DNA of 64,000 bases from Geodermatophilus sp. DSM 45219 (GCF_900104025.1 NZ_FNIQ01000007.1:62001-126000); one strand, 5' to 3'. Positions 25,039-33,490 are shown, counted from the first letter of the stretch. Made by a program: numbers and translations. Notes: generated by a model not told the origin, from the sequence alone.

Positions 25039-25056
25039 TATCTCACACACGAGATA
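25039..25056. promoter_or_regulatory. Operator-like dyad TATCTC-N6-GAGATA before the HTH-MurA gene
   Basis: TATCTCACACACGAGATA is a perfect 6-bp inverted repeat with a 6-nt spacer, unusual for its A/T content here. It overlaps TACGGT (25055-25060), a -10-like hexamer 8 nt before the GTG at 25069. This is the expected position for an autoregulatory site of the XRE-type helix-turn-helix encoded at the start of the downstream protein. Confidence 0.6.
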
Positions 25057-25068
25057 CGGTGACCCCTC

Positions 25069-26643
25069 GTGACGGCTCCCACCGAACCCCTGACCGACAC
25101 CGCTGACACCCGGGCGCACGAGTCCAGCGCCATGCAGCGGATCGGGATGCTCGTCCGCGACGCCCGCCGGCACCGCGGTCTGACCCAGCAGCAGCTCGCC
25201 GAGCGGCTGGGCACCAGCCAGAGCGCCGTCGCCCGCATCGAGCAGGGCGGGCAGAACCTCACCCTCGAGCTGCTCGGCCGCCTCTCCGAGGCCCTGGAGC
25301 GGGAGCTGTTCAGCGTCGGCCCCTCCGGCCCCACGCACCTGCGGGTGACCGGTGGTGTGCCACTGCGCGGCAGCGTCACCGTCAAGTCCTCGAAGAACGC
25401 CGCCGTCGCGCTGCTGTGCGCCGCCCTGCTCAACCGCGGCCGGACGACGCTGCGCAACGTGGCCCGCATCGTCGAGGTCGACCGCATCCTCGACGTGCTG
25501 CGCTCGATCGGGGTCTCCGCGACCTGGGACGCGACCGGCCGCGACCTCACCCTCGTCGTCCCCGAGGAGCTCGACCTGGCCGGCATCGACGCCGACGCCG
25601 CCCGCCGGACCCGCAGCATCATCATGTTCCTCGGCCCGCTGCTGCACCGGGCGCCGGTGTTCGACCTGCCCTACGCCGGCGGCTGCGACCTGGGCACCCG
25701 CACCGTCGAGCCGCACATGATCGCGCTGCGCCCCTTCGGCCTGGAGGTCGAGGCGCGGGGCGGCCAGTACCACGCCGAGGTCAGCGCACCCGGCACGGCC
25801 GACCGCACCATCGTGCTGACCGAGCGGGGCGACACCGTCACCGAGAACGCGCTGCTGGCCGCGGCCCGCACCGACGGGACGACGACCATCCGCAACGCCA
25901 GCTCCAACTACATGGTCCAGGACCTCTGCCTGTACCTGCAGCTGCTCGGCGTGGGCGTCGAGGGTCTGGGCACCACCACCCTCGTCGTCCGCGGGAAGCC
26001 GGTGCTCGACGCCGACGTCGACTACACGATCAGCGAGGACCCGGTCGAGGCGATGAGCCTGCTGACCGCCGGCATCGTCACCGACTCCGAGCTCACCGTG
26101 CGCCGGGCGCCGATCGAGTTCCTCGAGGTCGAGCTGGCCACCCTCGCCGAGATGGGACTGCGCTACACGCTGTCGCCGGAGTACCTGGCCGACAACGGGC
26201 ACACCCGGCTGGTCGACGTCACCATCTCGCCGTCGGAGCTCCAGGCGCCGATCGACAAGATCCACCCGATGCCGTTTCCGGGCCTCAACATCGACAACCT
26301 GCCGTTCTTCGCCGTCATCGCGGCGGCCGCGACCGGCTCGACGCTCATCCACGACTGGGTCTACGACAACCGGGCGATCCACCTGTCCGACCTGACCCGG
26401 CTCGGCGCCGACGTCCGGCTGCTCGACCCGCACCGGGTGCTCGTGAGCGGCCCGACGCACTGGTCCAGCGCCGAGGTGGTCTGCCCGCCGGCGTTGCGCC
26501 CGGCGGTCTGCATCCTGCTCGCGATGCTCGCGGCCAAGGGGACGTCGGTGCTGCGCAACGTCGACATCATCGCCCGCGGCTACGAGCAGCTCTACGAGCG
26601 CCTGGTGGAGATGGGCGCCCGCATCGAGGTCTTCCACGACTAG
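25069..26643 (+). CDS. Fusion of an XRE-type helix-turn-helix to a MurA-like enolpyruvyl transferase
   Basis: 524 residues. An XRE/Cro helix-turn-helix occupies about 22-82 (RRHRGLTQQQLAERLGTSQS with the recognition helix and ARIEQGG). A full EPSP-synthase-fold MurA domain follows (about 90-520). MurA residues look intact: KNAAVAL (Lys22 equivalent, near 107), the loop GGCDLGTRTVEPH (near 204-216) with the PEP-binding Cys and the Arg after it, and HPMPFPGLNIDN (near 401) with the general-base Asp region. So both DNA binding and UDP-GlcNAc enolpyruvyl transfer, or ligand sensing by the MurA fold, are possible. Similar fusions occur in other actinobacteria, but I know of none characterised. A dyad overlapping its promoter suggests autoregulation. 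It is probably not the essential murA. Confidence 0.85.
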   Translation: MTAPTEPLTDTADTRAHESSAMQRIGMLVRDARRHRGLTQQQLAERLGTSQSAVARIEQGGQNLTLELLGRLSEALERELFSVGPSGPTHLRVTGGVPLRGSVTVKSSKNAAVALLCAALLNRGRTTLRNVARIVEVDRILDVLRSIGVSATWDATGRDLTLVVPEELDLAGIDADAARRTRSIIMFLGPLLHRAPVFDLPYAGGCDLGTRTVEPHMIALRPFGLEVEARGGQYHAEVSAPGTADRTIVLTERGDTVTENALLAAARTDGTTTIRNASSNYMVQDLCLYLQLLGVGVEGLGTTTLVVRGKPVLDADVDYTISEDPVEAMSLLTAGIVTDSELTVRRAPIEFLEVELATLAEMGLRYTLSPEYLADNGHTRLVDVTISPSELQAPIDKIHPMPFPGLNIDNLPFFAVIAAAATGSTLIHDWVYDNRAIHLSDLTRLGADVRLLDPHRVLVSGPTHWSSAEVVCPPALRPAVCILLAMLAAKGTSVLRNVDIIARGYEQLYERLVEMGARIEVFHD

Positions 26644-26683
26644 GCCCCGTCTCGAGCTCGGCCGGCGGGACCGGGACGGGGCC
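26643..26683 (+). terminator. Hairpin at the end of the HTH-MurA gene
   Basis: GGCCCCGTC (26643-26651) and GACGGGGCC (26675-26683) flank 23 nt and begin on the last base of the stop codon. The identical stem sequences bound a larger element next to the rpoZ stop (51607-51717). Confidence 0.6.
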
Positions 26684-26690
26684 CCTGCGC

Positions 26691-26762
26691 CACTCTCGCG
26701 CCGTTCCTCCCGCCGCTGCGCCGGTGCACCAGCGCGCAGGTGTCAGGAACAGCGCGAGAGTG
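26691..26762. repeat. 18-bp near-perfect inverted repeat between convergent genes
   Basis: CACTCTCGCGCCGTTCCT (26691-26708) pairs with 26745-26762 at 17 of 18 positions, with a 36-nt spacer. It lies between the ends of the HTH-MurA gene and the SDR gene and may terminate both. Confidence 0.6.
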
Positions 26763-26787
26763 CCGGCCGGCCGGGAGGCCGACCCGC

Positions 26788-27546
26788 TCAGCGCTCCTGG
26801 TCGGTGGGGCGCACCAGCACCTCGTTGACCGCCACGTGCGGCGGCTGGGTGACCACGTAGAGGATCGCCCGGGCGACGTCGTCGGGCTGCAGCGACCGCA
26901 TGCTCTCGGCGTGCGCCAGCGCGGCCGCCTTCGCCTCGGGCTGGGTGATGTGCGAGCGCAGCTCGGTCTCGACCGCGCCGGGCTCGACGAGGGAGATCCG
27001 CACGCCCCGGGCGGTCACCTCCTGGCGCAGCGACTCGCTGAAGGCGTTCACCGCCCACTTGCTGGCGTTGTAGACCCCGGCACCGGCGCGGGCGGTGCGG
27101 CCGGCGGTGCTGGAGATGTTCACGACGTCGCCCGAGCCCTGCTCCAGCATGCCGTCGATCGCCGCGTGGGTCATGTACATCAGACCCATCACGTTGGTGT
27201 CCACCATCCGGCGCCAGTCCTCGGTGTCCGCCCCGACGAGGGTGCCGAGCAGCATCACGCCGGCGTTGTTCACCAGGACGTCCAGGCCGCCGAGCTCGGC
27301 CCGGGTGCGGGCCACGGCATCGCGGCAGGCCGCCTCGTCGGTCACGTCCAGGTCCAGGGTGAGCACGCGGGTGCCGGAGTCGGTCAGCTTCCGCGCGAGC
27401 CCCTCCAGCCGGTCGCGGCGGCGGGCGCCGACCGCCACCGCGGCACCGGCCTCGGCCAGGGCCATCGCGGTGGCCTCCCCGATCCCCGACGACGCGCCGG
27501 TCACCAGTGCGACCCTGCCGGACAGCGGACGGGCGACCTCGTTCAC
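26788..27546 (-). CDS. Classical SDR-family oxidoreductase
   Basis: 252 residues from GTG 27546 with GGAGGAGG about 6 nt upstream. The cofactor motif is TGASSGIG (about 16-23), with NNAG near 92-95, the catalytic Ser in ISSTAG near 144, and YNASKWA near 158-164 giving Y and K. ARRRDRLE after strand 2 suggests NADP(H) preference. The layout is that of YdfG/clavulanic-acid-dehydrogenase-like enzymes; the substrate is unknown. The gene appears monocistronic, with the DUF5995 gene 57 bp upstream on the same strand. Confidence 0.85.
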   Translation of the reverse strand: MNEVARPLSGRVALVTGASSGIGEATAMALAEAGAAVAVGARRRDRLEGLARKLTDSGTRVLTLDLDVTDEAACRDAVARTRAELGGLDVLVNNAGVMLLGTLVGADTEDWRRMVDTNVMGLMYMTHAAIDGMLEQGSGDVVNISSTAGRTARAGAGVYNASKWAVNAFSESLRQEVTARGVRISLVEPGAVETELRSHITQPEAKAAALAHAESMRSLQPDDVARAILYVVTQPPHVAVNEVLVRPTDQER

Positions 27547-27603
27547 TGCGACCTCCTCCTCGTGCGGCCGCCCGGTGCGGCCGTCGTCCCAGCCTCTCCC
27601 GGC

Positions 27604-28359
27604 TCAGCCGGTCGCGTTGGCCGGCGGGAGGGTGACGCCGAAACCACGGACGGCCAGCCGGACCAGCACCGGCCCGGGGCGCAGCAGGTCGTCGACGCGG
27701 GCCGCGGACGCCGCCTCCAGCTCGGCCAGCCGGGTGGCGTACGCCTCCGGGCCGCGCCGCCGGGCCAGGTCGAGCTGGCCGGCGTTCGCCCACACCCGGC
27801 GCCGGGACTCGCGCAGGAACACCTGGCTGGCGGTCCGGTTCACCGGCGCGAGCAGCCGGTCCAGCCGGGTGCGTCGTCCCCCGGCCCGGTGCAGCTCGCC
27901 GTCCTCGGCCGCCACCCTGGAGGCGAGGACGGCGTCGATCCGCTCGTGGTCGCGCCGACGCAACTCCCACCACGCCGGGTCGTCGAACTCGGCCGCCGGC
28001 ACCATCCGGACCAGCGACTGCGGCAGGTCGAGGTTGATGTGCGCGTTCATGCCGAGCAGCACGTGCGCCTCCGGAGGGAGGTCCGGGCGCGCGCCGAAGG
28101 CCAGCTGCCACGGCCGCGGGGCCGACGCCGGGTCGCGGCGGTACGCGGTCAGCGCGTCGAGGTAGAGGTCGGCGAAGTCGACGTCCCAGGCGGTGACCCA
28201 CTCCGCGTCCTCGAACCGGCCGGCGTCGATGGCCGCGCCGACCGCGACGGTGGTGCGCAGGTACGTACCGAGGAAGTGGCGGGCCGGGTCGCCGTCGGCG
28301 GTCAGGTCGTCGAGCAGGTCCTGCATGCGGGCGATGAGCTCGTCCACCGGCGCGGTCAC
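27604..28359 (-). CDS. DUF5995 family protein
   Basis: 251 residues from GTG 28359. The ORF is open further upstream but the sequence there is low-complexity. The protein contains ADLYLDAL, LLGMNAHINLDLPQSL and WELRRRDHERID. The N-A-H-I-N-x-D-L segment is characteristic of DUF5995, an actinobacterial family predicted to be alpha-helical and possibly metal-binding through conserved His/Asp residues. No experimental function is known to me. Confidence 0.75.
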   Translation of the reverse strand: MTAPVDELIARMQDLLDDLTADGDPARHFLGTYLRTTVAVGAAIDAGRFEDAEWVTAWDVDFADLYLDALTAYRRDPASAPRPWQLAFGARPDLPPEAHVLLGMNAHINLDLPQSLVRMVPAAEFDDPAWWELRRRDHERIDAVLASRVAAEDGELHRAGGRRTRLDRLLAPVNRTASQVFLRESRRRVWANAGQLDLARRRGPEAYATRLAELEAASAARVDDLLRPGPVLVRLAVRGFGVTLPPANATG

Positions 28360-28396
28360 CCCCGCGATCGTGCCCGGTGGCGGCCGCGCGCGCAGG

Positions 28397-28975
28397 TCAG
28401 CCCTCGAGCAGACCCGGCAGCCGGTCAAGCGCGGCGGTGAGCAGGGCGGGCAGGTCCTCGGCCGCACCGGTCAGCCAGTCGGCCTGCGCCACCTCGAAGC
28501 AGGCGACCGCGAGCTTGGCCAGCAGCAGTGCCTCGGCCGCCGGGACGCCGCGGTGTGCGGTCAGGCCGGTCGCCAGCGCCTCCTCCCACCGCCGGTGCTT
28601 GGCGGCCGCACGGGCACCCAGCGCCGGGACCGTCGCGACCACCTGCTCCCGGGTGACGAGCAGGTCGCGCAGCGGGCCGACCTGCTCGGCGATCCGCACG
28701 GCGGCCGCGCGCAGCGCCGCCCACGGCGCCAGTCCGGGAGGCGCCTCGGCGACGGCGACCGCGGCGGTGGCCAGCAGGTCGTCCTCGAGGCCGAAGAGCA
28801 GGTCGTCCTTGTCGGCGAAGAGCCGGAAGAGGGTGCTGCGCGAGAGGTCGGCGGCGGCGGCGACCTGCTCGGTGCTCGTGGCTGCGTAGCCCTGGGCGGC
28901 GAAGAGCTCGACGGCGCGGCGGGTCACCTCGGCGCGCGTCCGGCGGCGACGGCGCTGTGCGGCGGTCTCCACCAC
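28397..28975 (-). CDS. TetR-family transcriptional regulator
   Basis: 192 residues from GTG 28975 (a second GTG at 28972 is equally placed after GAGGGGAG). The N-terminal helix-turn-helix (about 8-58) reads RAEVTRRAVELFAAQGYAATSTEQVAAAADLSRSTLFRLFADKDDL, given here only as its landmarks: ELFAAQGY, STEQVA, RSTLFRLF. The C-terminal ligand domain is variable. It is divergent from an SDR gene across a 104-bp gap holding a 15-bp dyad. It most likely represses itself and that SDR in response to a small molecule. Confidence 0.88.
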   Translation of the reverse strand: MVETAAQRRRRRTRAEVTRRAVELFAAQGYAATSTEQVAAAADLSRSTLFRLFADKDDLLFGLEDDLLATAAVAVAEAPPGLAPWAALRAAAVRIAEQVGPLRDLLVTREQVVATVPALGARAAAKHRRWEEALATGLTAHRGVPAAEALLLAKLAVACFEVAQADWLTGAAEDLPALLTAALDRLPGLLEG

Positions 28976-29006
28976 GACCCCTCCCCTCGTGACGGCTTGA
29001 CATCCC

Positions 29007-29039
29007 GTCCCGATATGACACACCGTCTCACATCGGGAC
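29007..29039. promoter_or_regulatory. Probable TetR operator: 15-bp dyad between TetR and SDR genes
   Basis: GTCCCGATATGACAC (29007-29021) and GTCTCACATCGGGAC (29025-29039) match as reverse complements at 13 of 15 positions around a 3-nt centre. The site lies midway between the divergent starts (28975 and 29080). TTGACA at 28997-29002 just beside it resembles a -35 element. Confidence 0.7.
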
Positions 29040-29079
29040 GTCGTCCCGGATCCCCCACGGGAGTGGAACAGGAGACGTC

Positions 29080-29946
29080 ATGGACGGGACGCGGACGGCG
29101 CTGGTCACCGGTGCCACCTCGGGGCTGGGTCGGGCCACCGCCGGCCTGCTCGCGGCGACGCCGGGATGGCGGGTGCTGCTCGGCGCCCGGGACGCCGGCG
29201 CCGGGGACCGGCTCGCCGGCGAGCTCGGCGCCGACGTCGTCCCGATGGACCTGGCGTCCCTGGACTCCGTCCGGGCGGCCGCCACGGTCGCGGCCGCGCA
29301 GGGTCCGCTGGACGCGCTGCTGCTGGTCGCCGGCGTCCAGGTGACCCGGGCCGACCGCACGTCGGCCGAGGGTCACGAGCTCACCTTCGCGGTGAACCAC
29401 CTCGGGCACTACCTGCTCACCCGGGAGCTGCTGCCGCACCTGGTGGCCGGCGCGCGCGTGGTGGTGGTGAGCAGCGGCACGCACTTCGGCACCCTGCGCC
29501 GGTCGGGGCCGTTCCCCGGGCCGCGCTGGGGCGACCCCCGCGCGCTGGCCCGGCCCCGACCGGGGTCCGGGCAGCGCGCCTATGCCACGTCCAAGCTGGC
29601 CAACGTCTACTTCGGCCGCGAGCTGGCCCGCCGCTGCCCCCGGCTGTCGGTCGCCGTCTTCGACCCCGGGCTGATGCCTGCCACCGGGCTGGCCCGGTCC
29701 TACCCGGCACCGGCCCGCGCCCTCTACGCCGTCCTGACGCCGCTGCTCGCCCGGTTGCCGTTCGCCCAGACGCCCGAGCAGGCGGCCGCCCAGCTCGTCG
29801 CACTGACCACCGGCCCGGCCGGGCGCAGCGGCCGGTACGTCGAGCGCGGCGTGGAGGCCCCGTCGTCACCGGAGAGCGCCGACCCCGACCGCGCCCGCGA
29901 GCTGTGGGAGGTCAGTGCGGAGCTGGTCGGGCTGCCGGCGGGCTGA
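29080..29946 (+). CDS. SDR-family oxidoreductase, retinol dehydrogenase-like
   Basis: 288 residues from ATG 29080, with CAGGAGA 5-7 nt upstream. TGATSGLGRATA (about 10-21) is the cofactor motif. MDLASLDSV near 55-63 and FAVNHLGHYLLT near 105-116 are hallmarks of the retinol-dehydrogenase/WWOX-like SDR subgroup. SSGTHFG near 138 gives the Ser, and YATSK near 168-172 the catalytic Tyr and Lys. It is divergent from a TetR regulator that probably controls it. The stop is directly adjacent to the PucR gene end (convergent, no gap). Confidence 0.85.
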   Translation: MDGTRTALVTGATSGLGRATAGLLAATPGWRVLLGARDAGAGDRLAGELGADVVPMDLASLDSVRAAATVAAAQGPLDALLLVAGVQVTRADRTSAEGHELTFAVNHLGHYLLTRELLPHLVAGARVVVVSSGTHFGTLRRSGPFPGPRWGDPRALARPRPGSGQRAYATSKLANVYFGRELARRCPRLSVAVFDPGLMPATGLARSYPAPARALYAVLTPLLARLPFAQTPEQAAAQLVALTTGPAGRSGRYVERGVEAPSSPESADPDRARELWEVSAELVGLPAG

Positions 29947-31893
29947 TCAGACCAGCGCGTCGAGGCCGTCGTCCGGCGGCAGCGTCAGGCCGGCGTCCAC
30001 CGGCGGCCGGTGCGGCTGGTCCAGGCCGCGCATCCGCGCCGCGTGCAGGGCCAGCAGCAGGTTCAGCCGCAGCGTCGGGTCGGTCGTGAACGGCCCGAGC
30101 AGCCGCTCCAGCTTGCCGATGCGGTAGCGCATCGTGTTGTAGTGGAAGTGCAGCCGGCGGGCGGACTCCGCGACGTTGAGGTTGGTCTCCAGCAGCACCC
30201 GCAGCGTCTCGCGCAGGTCCGCGGAGTCGGGGTCGGCGGCGTCGGCCAGCGTGCCGAGCACCTCGTCGACGTAGTTGCGCAGCTCGGTGCTGTCCGGGAT
30301 GAGCGACAGCAGCCGGAAGACGCCCAGCTGGTCGAAGTGGGTGACCGCCTGGGTCCCGTGGATCTCCTGGCCGACACCGAGCGCGCGGGAGGCCTGCTGG
30401 TGCGCCTCGCCCAGCGCCGACAGCGAGGCGGCGGGCCGGCCGATCCCGGTGCCGAGCACCCGCCCCACGCGGCGCACGCGCGCGTTGACCCGCCCGGTCA
30501 CCGCCGCCACCAGCGAGGTGATCTCCTCCGGCGTCCGCCCGTCGAGCGGCAGCACGGTGACGATCTCGGTGGACAGCCCCGCGACCGCGGCGCCGGAGAC
30601 CTCGGTCTCCAGGGCCGCGCGCCAGCCGTCGGCCAGCCGGTCGAGGACGTCGAGGGCACGGGTGGGGTCGGCCTGCGGGTCGGCGGCGGTCTCGGTGGCG
30701 GTCACCAGGACGGCGACCGGCCCGTCGAGGCGCCAGCCGAAGGACCGGGTCTGGGCCAGCGCCCGCTCGGTGTGCCGCAGCGCCCCGGCGACCAGCCGGC
30801 GCACCAGGTCGCCCTGGAAGCGCAGCTCGACGGAGTGCACCGCCTGCTGGCGGATCACCGACAGGGCCGAGACGACCGCTGCCCGCTCCAGCACCGCACC
30901 GGCGCCGACCAGCATCGGACCGCTGCGGTGCACGGCGACCAGCCAGCCGTGCCGCTGGTCGCCGGCCATGATGGGGGCGACGGCGTACTCCCCCACCCCG
31001 CCGGGCAGCTCGTGGTGCCCGGGCACGAGCAGGATGCCGTCGGCCGGGGACAGGTCGGCGTCGGCGAGCACGTCGGCCGGGGTGACGACGGTCTGGTCGG
31101 CGCGCAGACCGGAGAGCCGGCGGGAGGGCGCCATCATCGCCATCTCGTCCTCGGCCTCGGCGTCCAGCAGCCACAGCCAGTCGCTGATCTCGGCGACGTC
31201 CTCGGGCGGGCCGGCGCTGGTGACGATCTCGCGGTCGGGACCCAACCCCAGCACGGCCGCGCCCTCCAGCGAGACGGCGAGCTGGTCGGTGACCTCGGCC
31301 AGCCCGCCACCGCTGAGCGCGACGTCGATGAACTGGTCGTGCATGCGGTTGGAGAGCGCCAGCGCCTCGCTCTGCTTGCCGACGACCGCCCCGAGCACCT
31401 CGGAGACGACCTCGCCCATCCGCACCCCGGCGGGCAGCGCCAGCACCGGCAGCGCGCGGCGGTCGGCCTCGGCGAGCACGTCGGGCGGCACCGGCGCGGG
31501 CCCCTCGGCGGCGCGGTAGGCCAGCGCCGCGGTGCCCATGGAGTCCAGCCGCTCGACCAGTGCCCGGCAGTTGGCCGCGTCGGCCGGCGGGAGCCGGGCG
31601 CCGAGGACGACGAGCACGTCGGGACCGGCGACGGCCAGCGGGTCGGCGGGGTCGTCGACGACCATGTAGCGGACGACGCGGTCCAGGCCGCCGCCCCCGG
31701 CGACCACCTCGGTCCCGGCCAGGCCGGGCACCCGCAGCGCCTCTGCCAGGGTCAGGCCCATGCGCTCCTGCCAGCTGGGCCGTTCCCCGCGGCTCTCGGT
31801 CACCGGCGCCTCCGCTGCCGACAGGTGACGCCGGGACGAGATCATGCCCTCACCCTGCGTGGGGACGACGAGGGACGCTTCACCCTGGGTCAC
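29947..31893 (-). CDS. PucR/CdaR-family transcriptional regulator
   Basis: 648 residues from GTG 31893, which has AAAAGG 8 nt upstream; later ATGs (31845 region and before GLTLAEAL) are possible. An N-terminal PucR domain begins at LTLAEALRVPGL, a central GGDEF-like region follows, and the C-terminus carries the PucR helix-turn-helix: ETLRVLLETNLNVAESARRL then HYNTMRYRIGKLERLLG. PucR-type regulators control purine, sugar-acid or polyamine catabolism. It is divergent from a DUF2877 gene, a family linked to allantoin/oxamate breakdown. It may control that gene through the dyad at 31965-32000. Confidence 0.85.
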   Translation of the reverse strand: MTQGEASLVVPTQGEGMISSRRHLSAAEAPVTESRGERPSWQERMGLTLAEALRVPGLAGTEVVAGGGGLDRVVRYMVVDDPADPLAVAGPDVLVVLGARLPPADAANCRALVERLDSMGTAALAYRAAEGPAPVPPDVLAEADRRALPVLALPAGVRMGEVVSEVLGAVVGKQSEALALSNRMHDQFIDVALSGGGLAEVTDQLAVSLEGAAVLGLGPDREIVTSAGPPEDVAEISDWLWLLDAEAEDEMAMMAPSRRLSGLRADQTVVTPADVLADADLSPADGILLVPGHHELPGGVGEYAVAPIMAGDQRHGWLVAVHRSGPMLVGAGAVLERAAVVSALSVIRQQAVHSVELRFQGDLVRRLVAGALRHTERALAQTRSFGWRLDGPVAVLVTATETAADPQADPTRALDVLDRLADGWRAALETEVSGAAVAGLSTEIVTVLPLDGRTPEEITSLVAAVTGRVNARVRRVGRVLGTGIGRPAASLSALGEAHQQASRALGVGQEIHGTQAVTHFDQLGVFRLLSLIPDSTELRNYVDEVLGTLADAADPDSADLRETLRVLLETNLNVAESARRLHFHYNTMRYRIGKLERLLGPFTTDPTLRLNLLLALHAARMRGLDQPHRPPVDAGLTLPPDDGLDALV

Positions 31894-31964
31894 GACACAC
31901 ACCTTTTCAGTTGCCGATGCACACGGCCACCTCGCGGCACCCTGTCAGGAGTGCCTGGACGCAA

Positions 31965-32000
31965 CGCCCCATTCTTGGCGATATCCGCCATACTTGGGCG
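31965..32000. promoter_or_regulatory. Imperfect dyad in the PucR/DUF2877 intergenic region
   Basis: CGCCCC (31965-31970) and GGGCG (31996-32000), with inner arms TTGGCG and CGCCATA around ATATC, form an interrupted palindrome centred near 31982. It is AT-rich for this genome. It could be the operator of the divergent regulator; the two starts lie 92 and 168 nt away. Confidence 0.4.
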
Positions 32001-32167
32001 TGCGACGCGCCGCATAGGTTCGAAGCCCGGTTCCACTCGCCCGGTGGATGGTAGGCCGGTTCCCCTCCCAGGGTGCCGGCCAACCCCCTCCAGCAGGTGT
32101 GCGGGCCCGGGCGGGGGGTCTCGAGCCGACGGTGCTCCCCGTGGTCACCAGCGTGAAGAGGGTCGCC

Positions 32168-33178
32168 ATGCGCACCATCGACGAGACCGCAGGCCCGGGC
32201 GGGAGCCGCCCCGGGGCCCACACCTCTCCGCGTGGCCACGCCGCGCGGGCCGGATTCCCGACCATCCCGCTGCCGCGCGAGTCCGCCCAGGCGACCGCGC
32301 GCACAGCCCGTCCCGCCCGCGCCGCCACGGCCGTGCCGGCGTCCGCCAGCACCGGGGTCGCCGAGCTGCTGCGCGGCCCGGTCCGCCAGGCACGGGTGCT
32401 GCTCAGCATCCCGGCCGCCGTCTACCTACACGTGCCGACCGAACGCGGCGGTGACGTCGTCGGCGTGCTGACCAGCGACGCCGCGCGGCTGCCGCTGGCC
32501 TGCGTCCTGTTCCGCCCGAGCAACGGCCGGCCGCTGGTCGCCCTGCCGCCCGACGCCCCGGCCGAGGTCGGCGGCGGGCGGATCGTCGTGGGCGACCTCG
32601 CGGTCAGCGCCGCCGCCTGGTGGGACCCGCGGCCCCGGCTGCCACGTCCGCGCCCGGCCCTGCTGCCCGAGGGCGTGCGTCAGCTCCGCAACGCCCTCTA
32701 CGGCGAGGGCGTGCCGCACAGCGCGTTCACGCTGCCGGGGTTGCCGGCCGGTCCCGGTGGCCCGCTGGCCGCGCTGCGGGGCGCCGTCCGCCGGGCCGAC
32801 CTCGACGCCGCACTGCGCACCGCCACCCGGCTGATCGGCCTGGGCCCGGGGCTGACCCCGGCCGGGGACGACGTCATGGCCGGGACGATGGCCGGGCTGG
32901 TGCTGCTGGGCCACCCGGCCGCCGAGCGGTTCGCCGCCGCGGTGTCGGCACTGGCCGCCGGCCGGACCACCGAGCTGTCCCGGGCCCTGCTGCGGCACGC
33001 CGCCGCCGGCCGGGTGAGCGCCGAGTACGCCGCGGTGCTGCACGGCCTGGTCGGCGAGCGGCCGCTGGCGCCGGCGATCGCCGGGCTGCTGTCCACCGGT
33101 GCCACGAGCGGCCGGGCCATGGCGCTGGGGCTGTGCACCGCGATCGACCTCGTCGACCGGACCACGCGCCCCCGCTGA
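32168..33178 (+). CDS. DUF2877 family protein (AllH/YlbF-like)
   Basis: 336 residues from ATG 32168 (AAGAGGG about 5 nt upstream); the frame is open upstream but without a start signal. After a low-complexity N-terminus (about 1-55) the DUF2877 fold follows, with the signature LIGLGPGLTPAGDDVMAGTMAGL near 219-241 and a conserved C-terminal GATSGRAMALG near 313. In enterobacteria the DUF2877 protein YlbF/AllH works with FdrA/AllF and YahG/AllG as an oxamate carbamoyltransferase. No FdrA-like partner is present here, so this copy may act alone or with genes elsewhere. It is divergent from a PucR regulator, which supports purine-catabolism linkage. Confidence 0.75.
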   Translation: MRTIDETAGPGGSRPGAHTSPRGHAARAGFPTIPLPRESAQATARTARPARAATAVPASASTGVAELLRGPVRQARVLLSIPAAVYLHVPTERGGDVVGVLTSDAARLPLACVLFRPSNGRPLVALPPDAPAEVGGGRIVVGDLAVSAAAWWDPRPRLPRPRPALLPEGVRQLRNALYGEGVPHSAFTLPGLPAGPGGPLAALRGAVRRADLDAALRTATRLIGLGPGLTPAGDDVMAGTMAGLVLLGHPAAERFAAAVSALAAGRTTELSRALLRHAAAGRVSAEYAAVLHGLVGERPLAPAIAGLLSTGATSGRAMALGLCTAIDLVDRTTRPR

Positions 33179-33192
33179 AAGGCCGAGACGCC

Positions 33193-33224
33193 GAGAGCCC
33201 CCGTCCGGCCGGACGGGGGCTCTC
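33193..33224 (+). terminator. Perfect 16-bp palindrome after the DUF2877 gene
   Basis: GAGAGCCCCCGTCCGG (33193-33208) is immediately followed by its exact reverse complement (33209-33224), 14 nt after the stop codon. It would form a very stable hairpin, hence a likely terminator. Confidence 0.7.
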
Positions 33225-33254
33225 GCGCTCCCCGGCCACGACGAGGTGGCCCCT

Positions 33255-33490
33255 GTCGCGGCGCTGGCAGCAGCCGCCCTGCGAGGGTCGGCCCGCGGCG
33301 CGGGGGCCGGAGGCTCCCCGACGCGGGGTGACGGGTGGGCTCAGCGCGAGCCGAGGACGGCTCCTGGCCGCGGTCGCGGCGCTGGCAGCAGCCGCCCTGC
33401 GAGGGTCGGCCCGCGGCGCGGCGGCCGGAGGCTCCCCGACGCGGGGTGACGGGTGGGCTCAGCGCGAGCCGGGGACGGCTCCTGCCGCGG
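33255..33490. repeat. Two tandem copies of a 118-bp unit in a gene-free gap
   Basis: The unit starting GTCGCGGCGCTGGCAG occurs at 33255-33372 and again at 33373-33490 with only a few differences. It fills most of the 344-bp gap between the convergent DUF2877 and hisG genes. No ORF in either strand looks like protein. Parts resemble GC-rich intergenic sequence elsewhere in the window. Likely a recent tandem duplication of a dispersed intergenic repeat. Confidence 0.75.

Noticed and set aside
30010..32454. An 814-residue plus-strand open frame opposite the PucR gene
   Set aside because: Antisense to a clear PucR coding sequence; the translation is low-complexity Gln/His/Gly/Arg without any domain.
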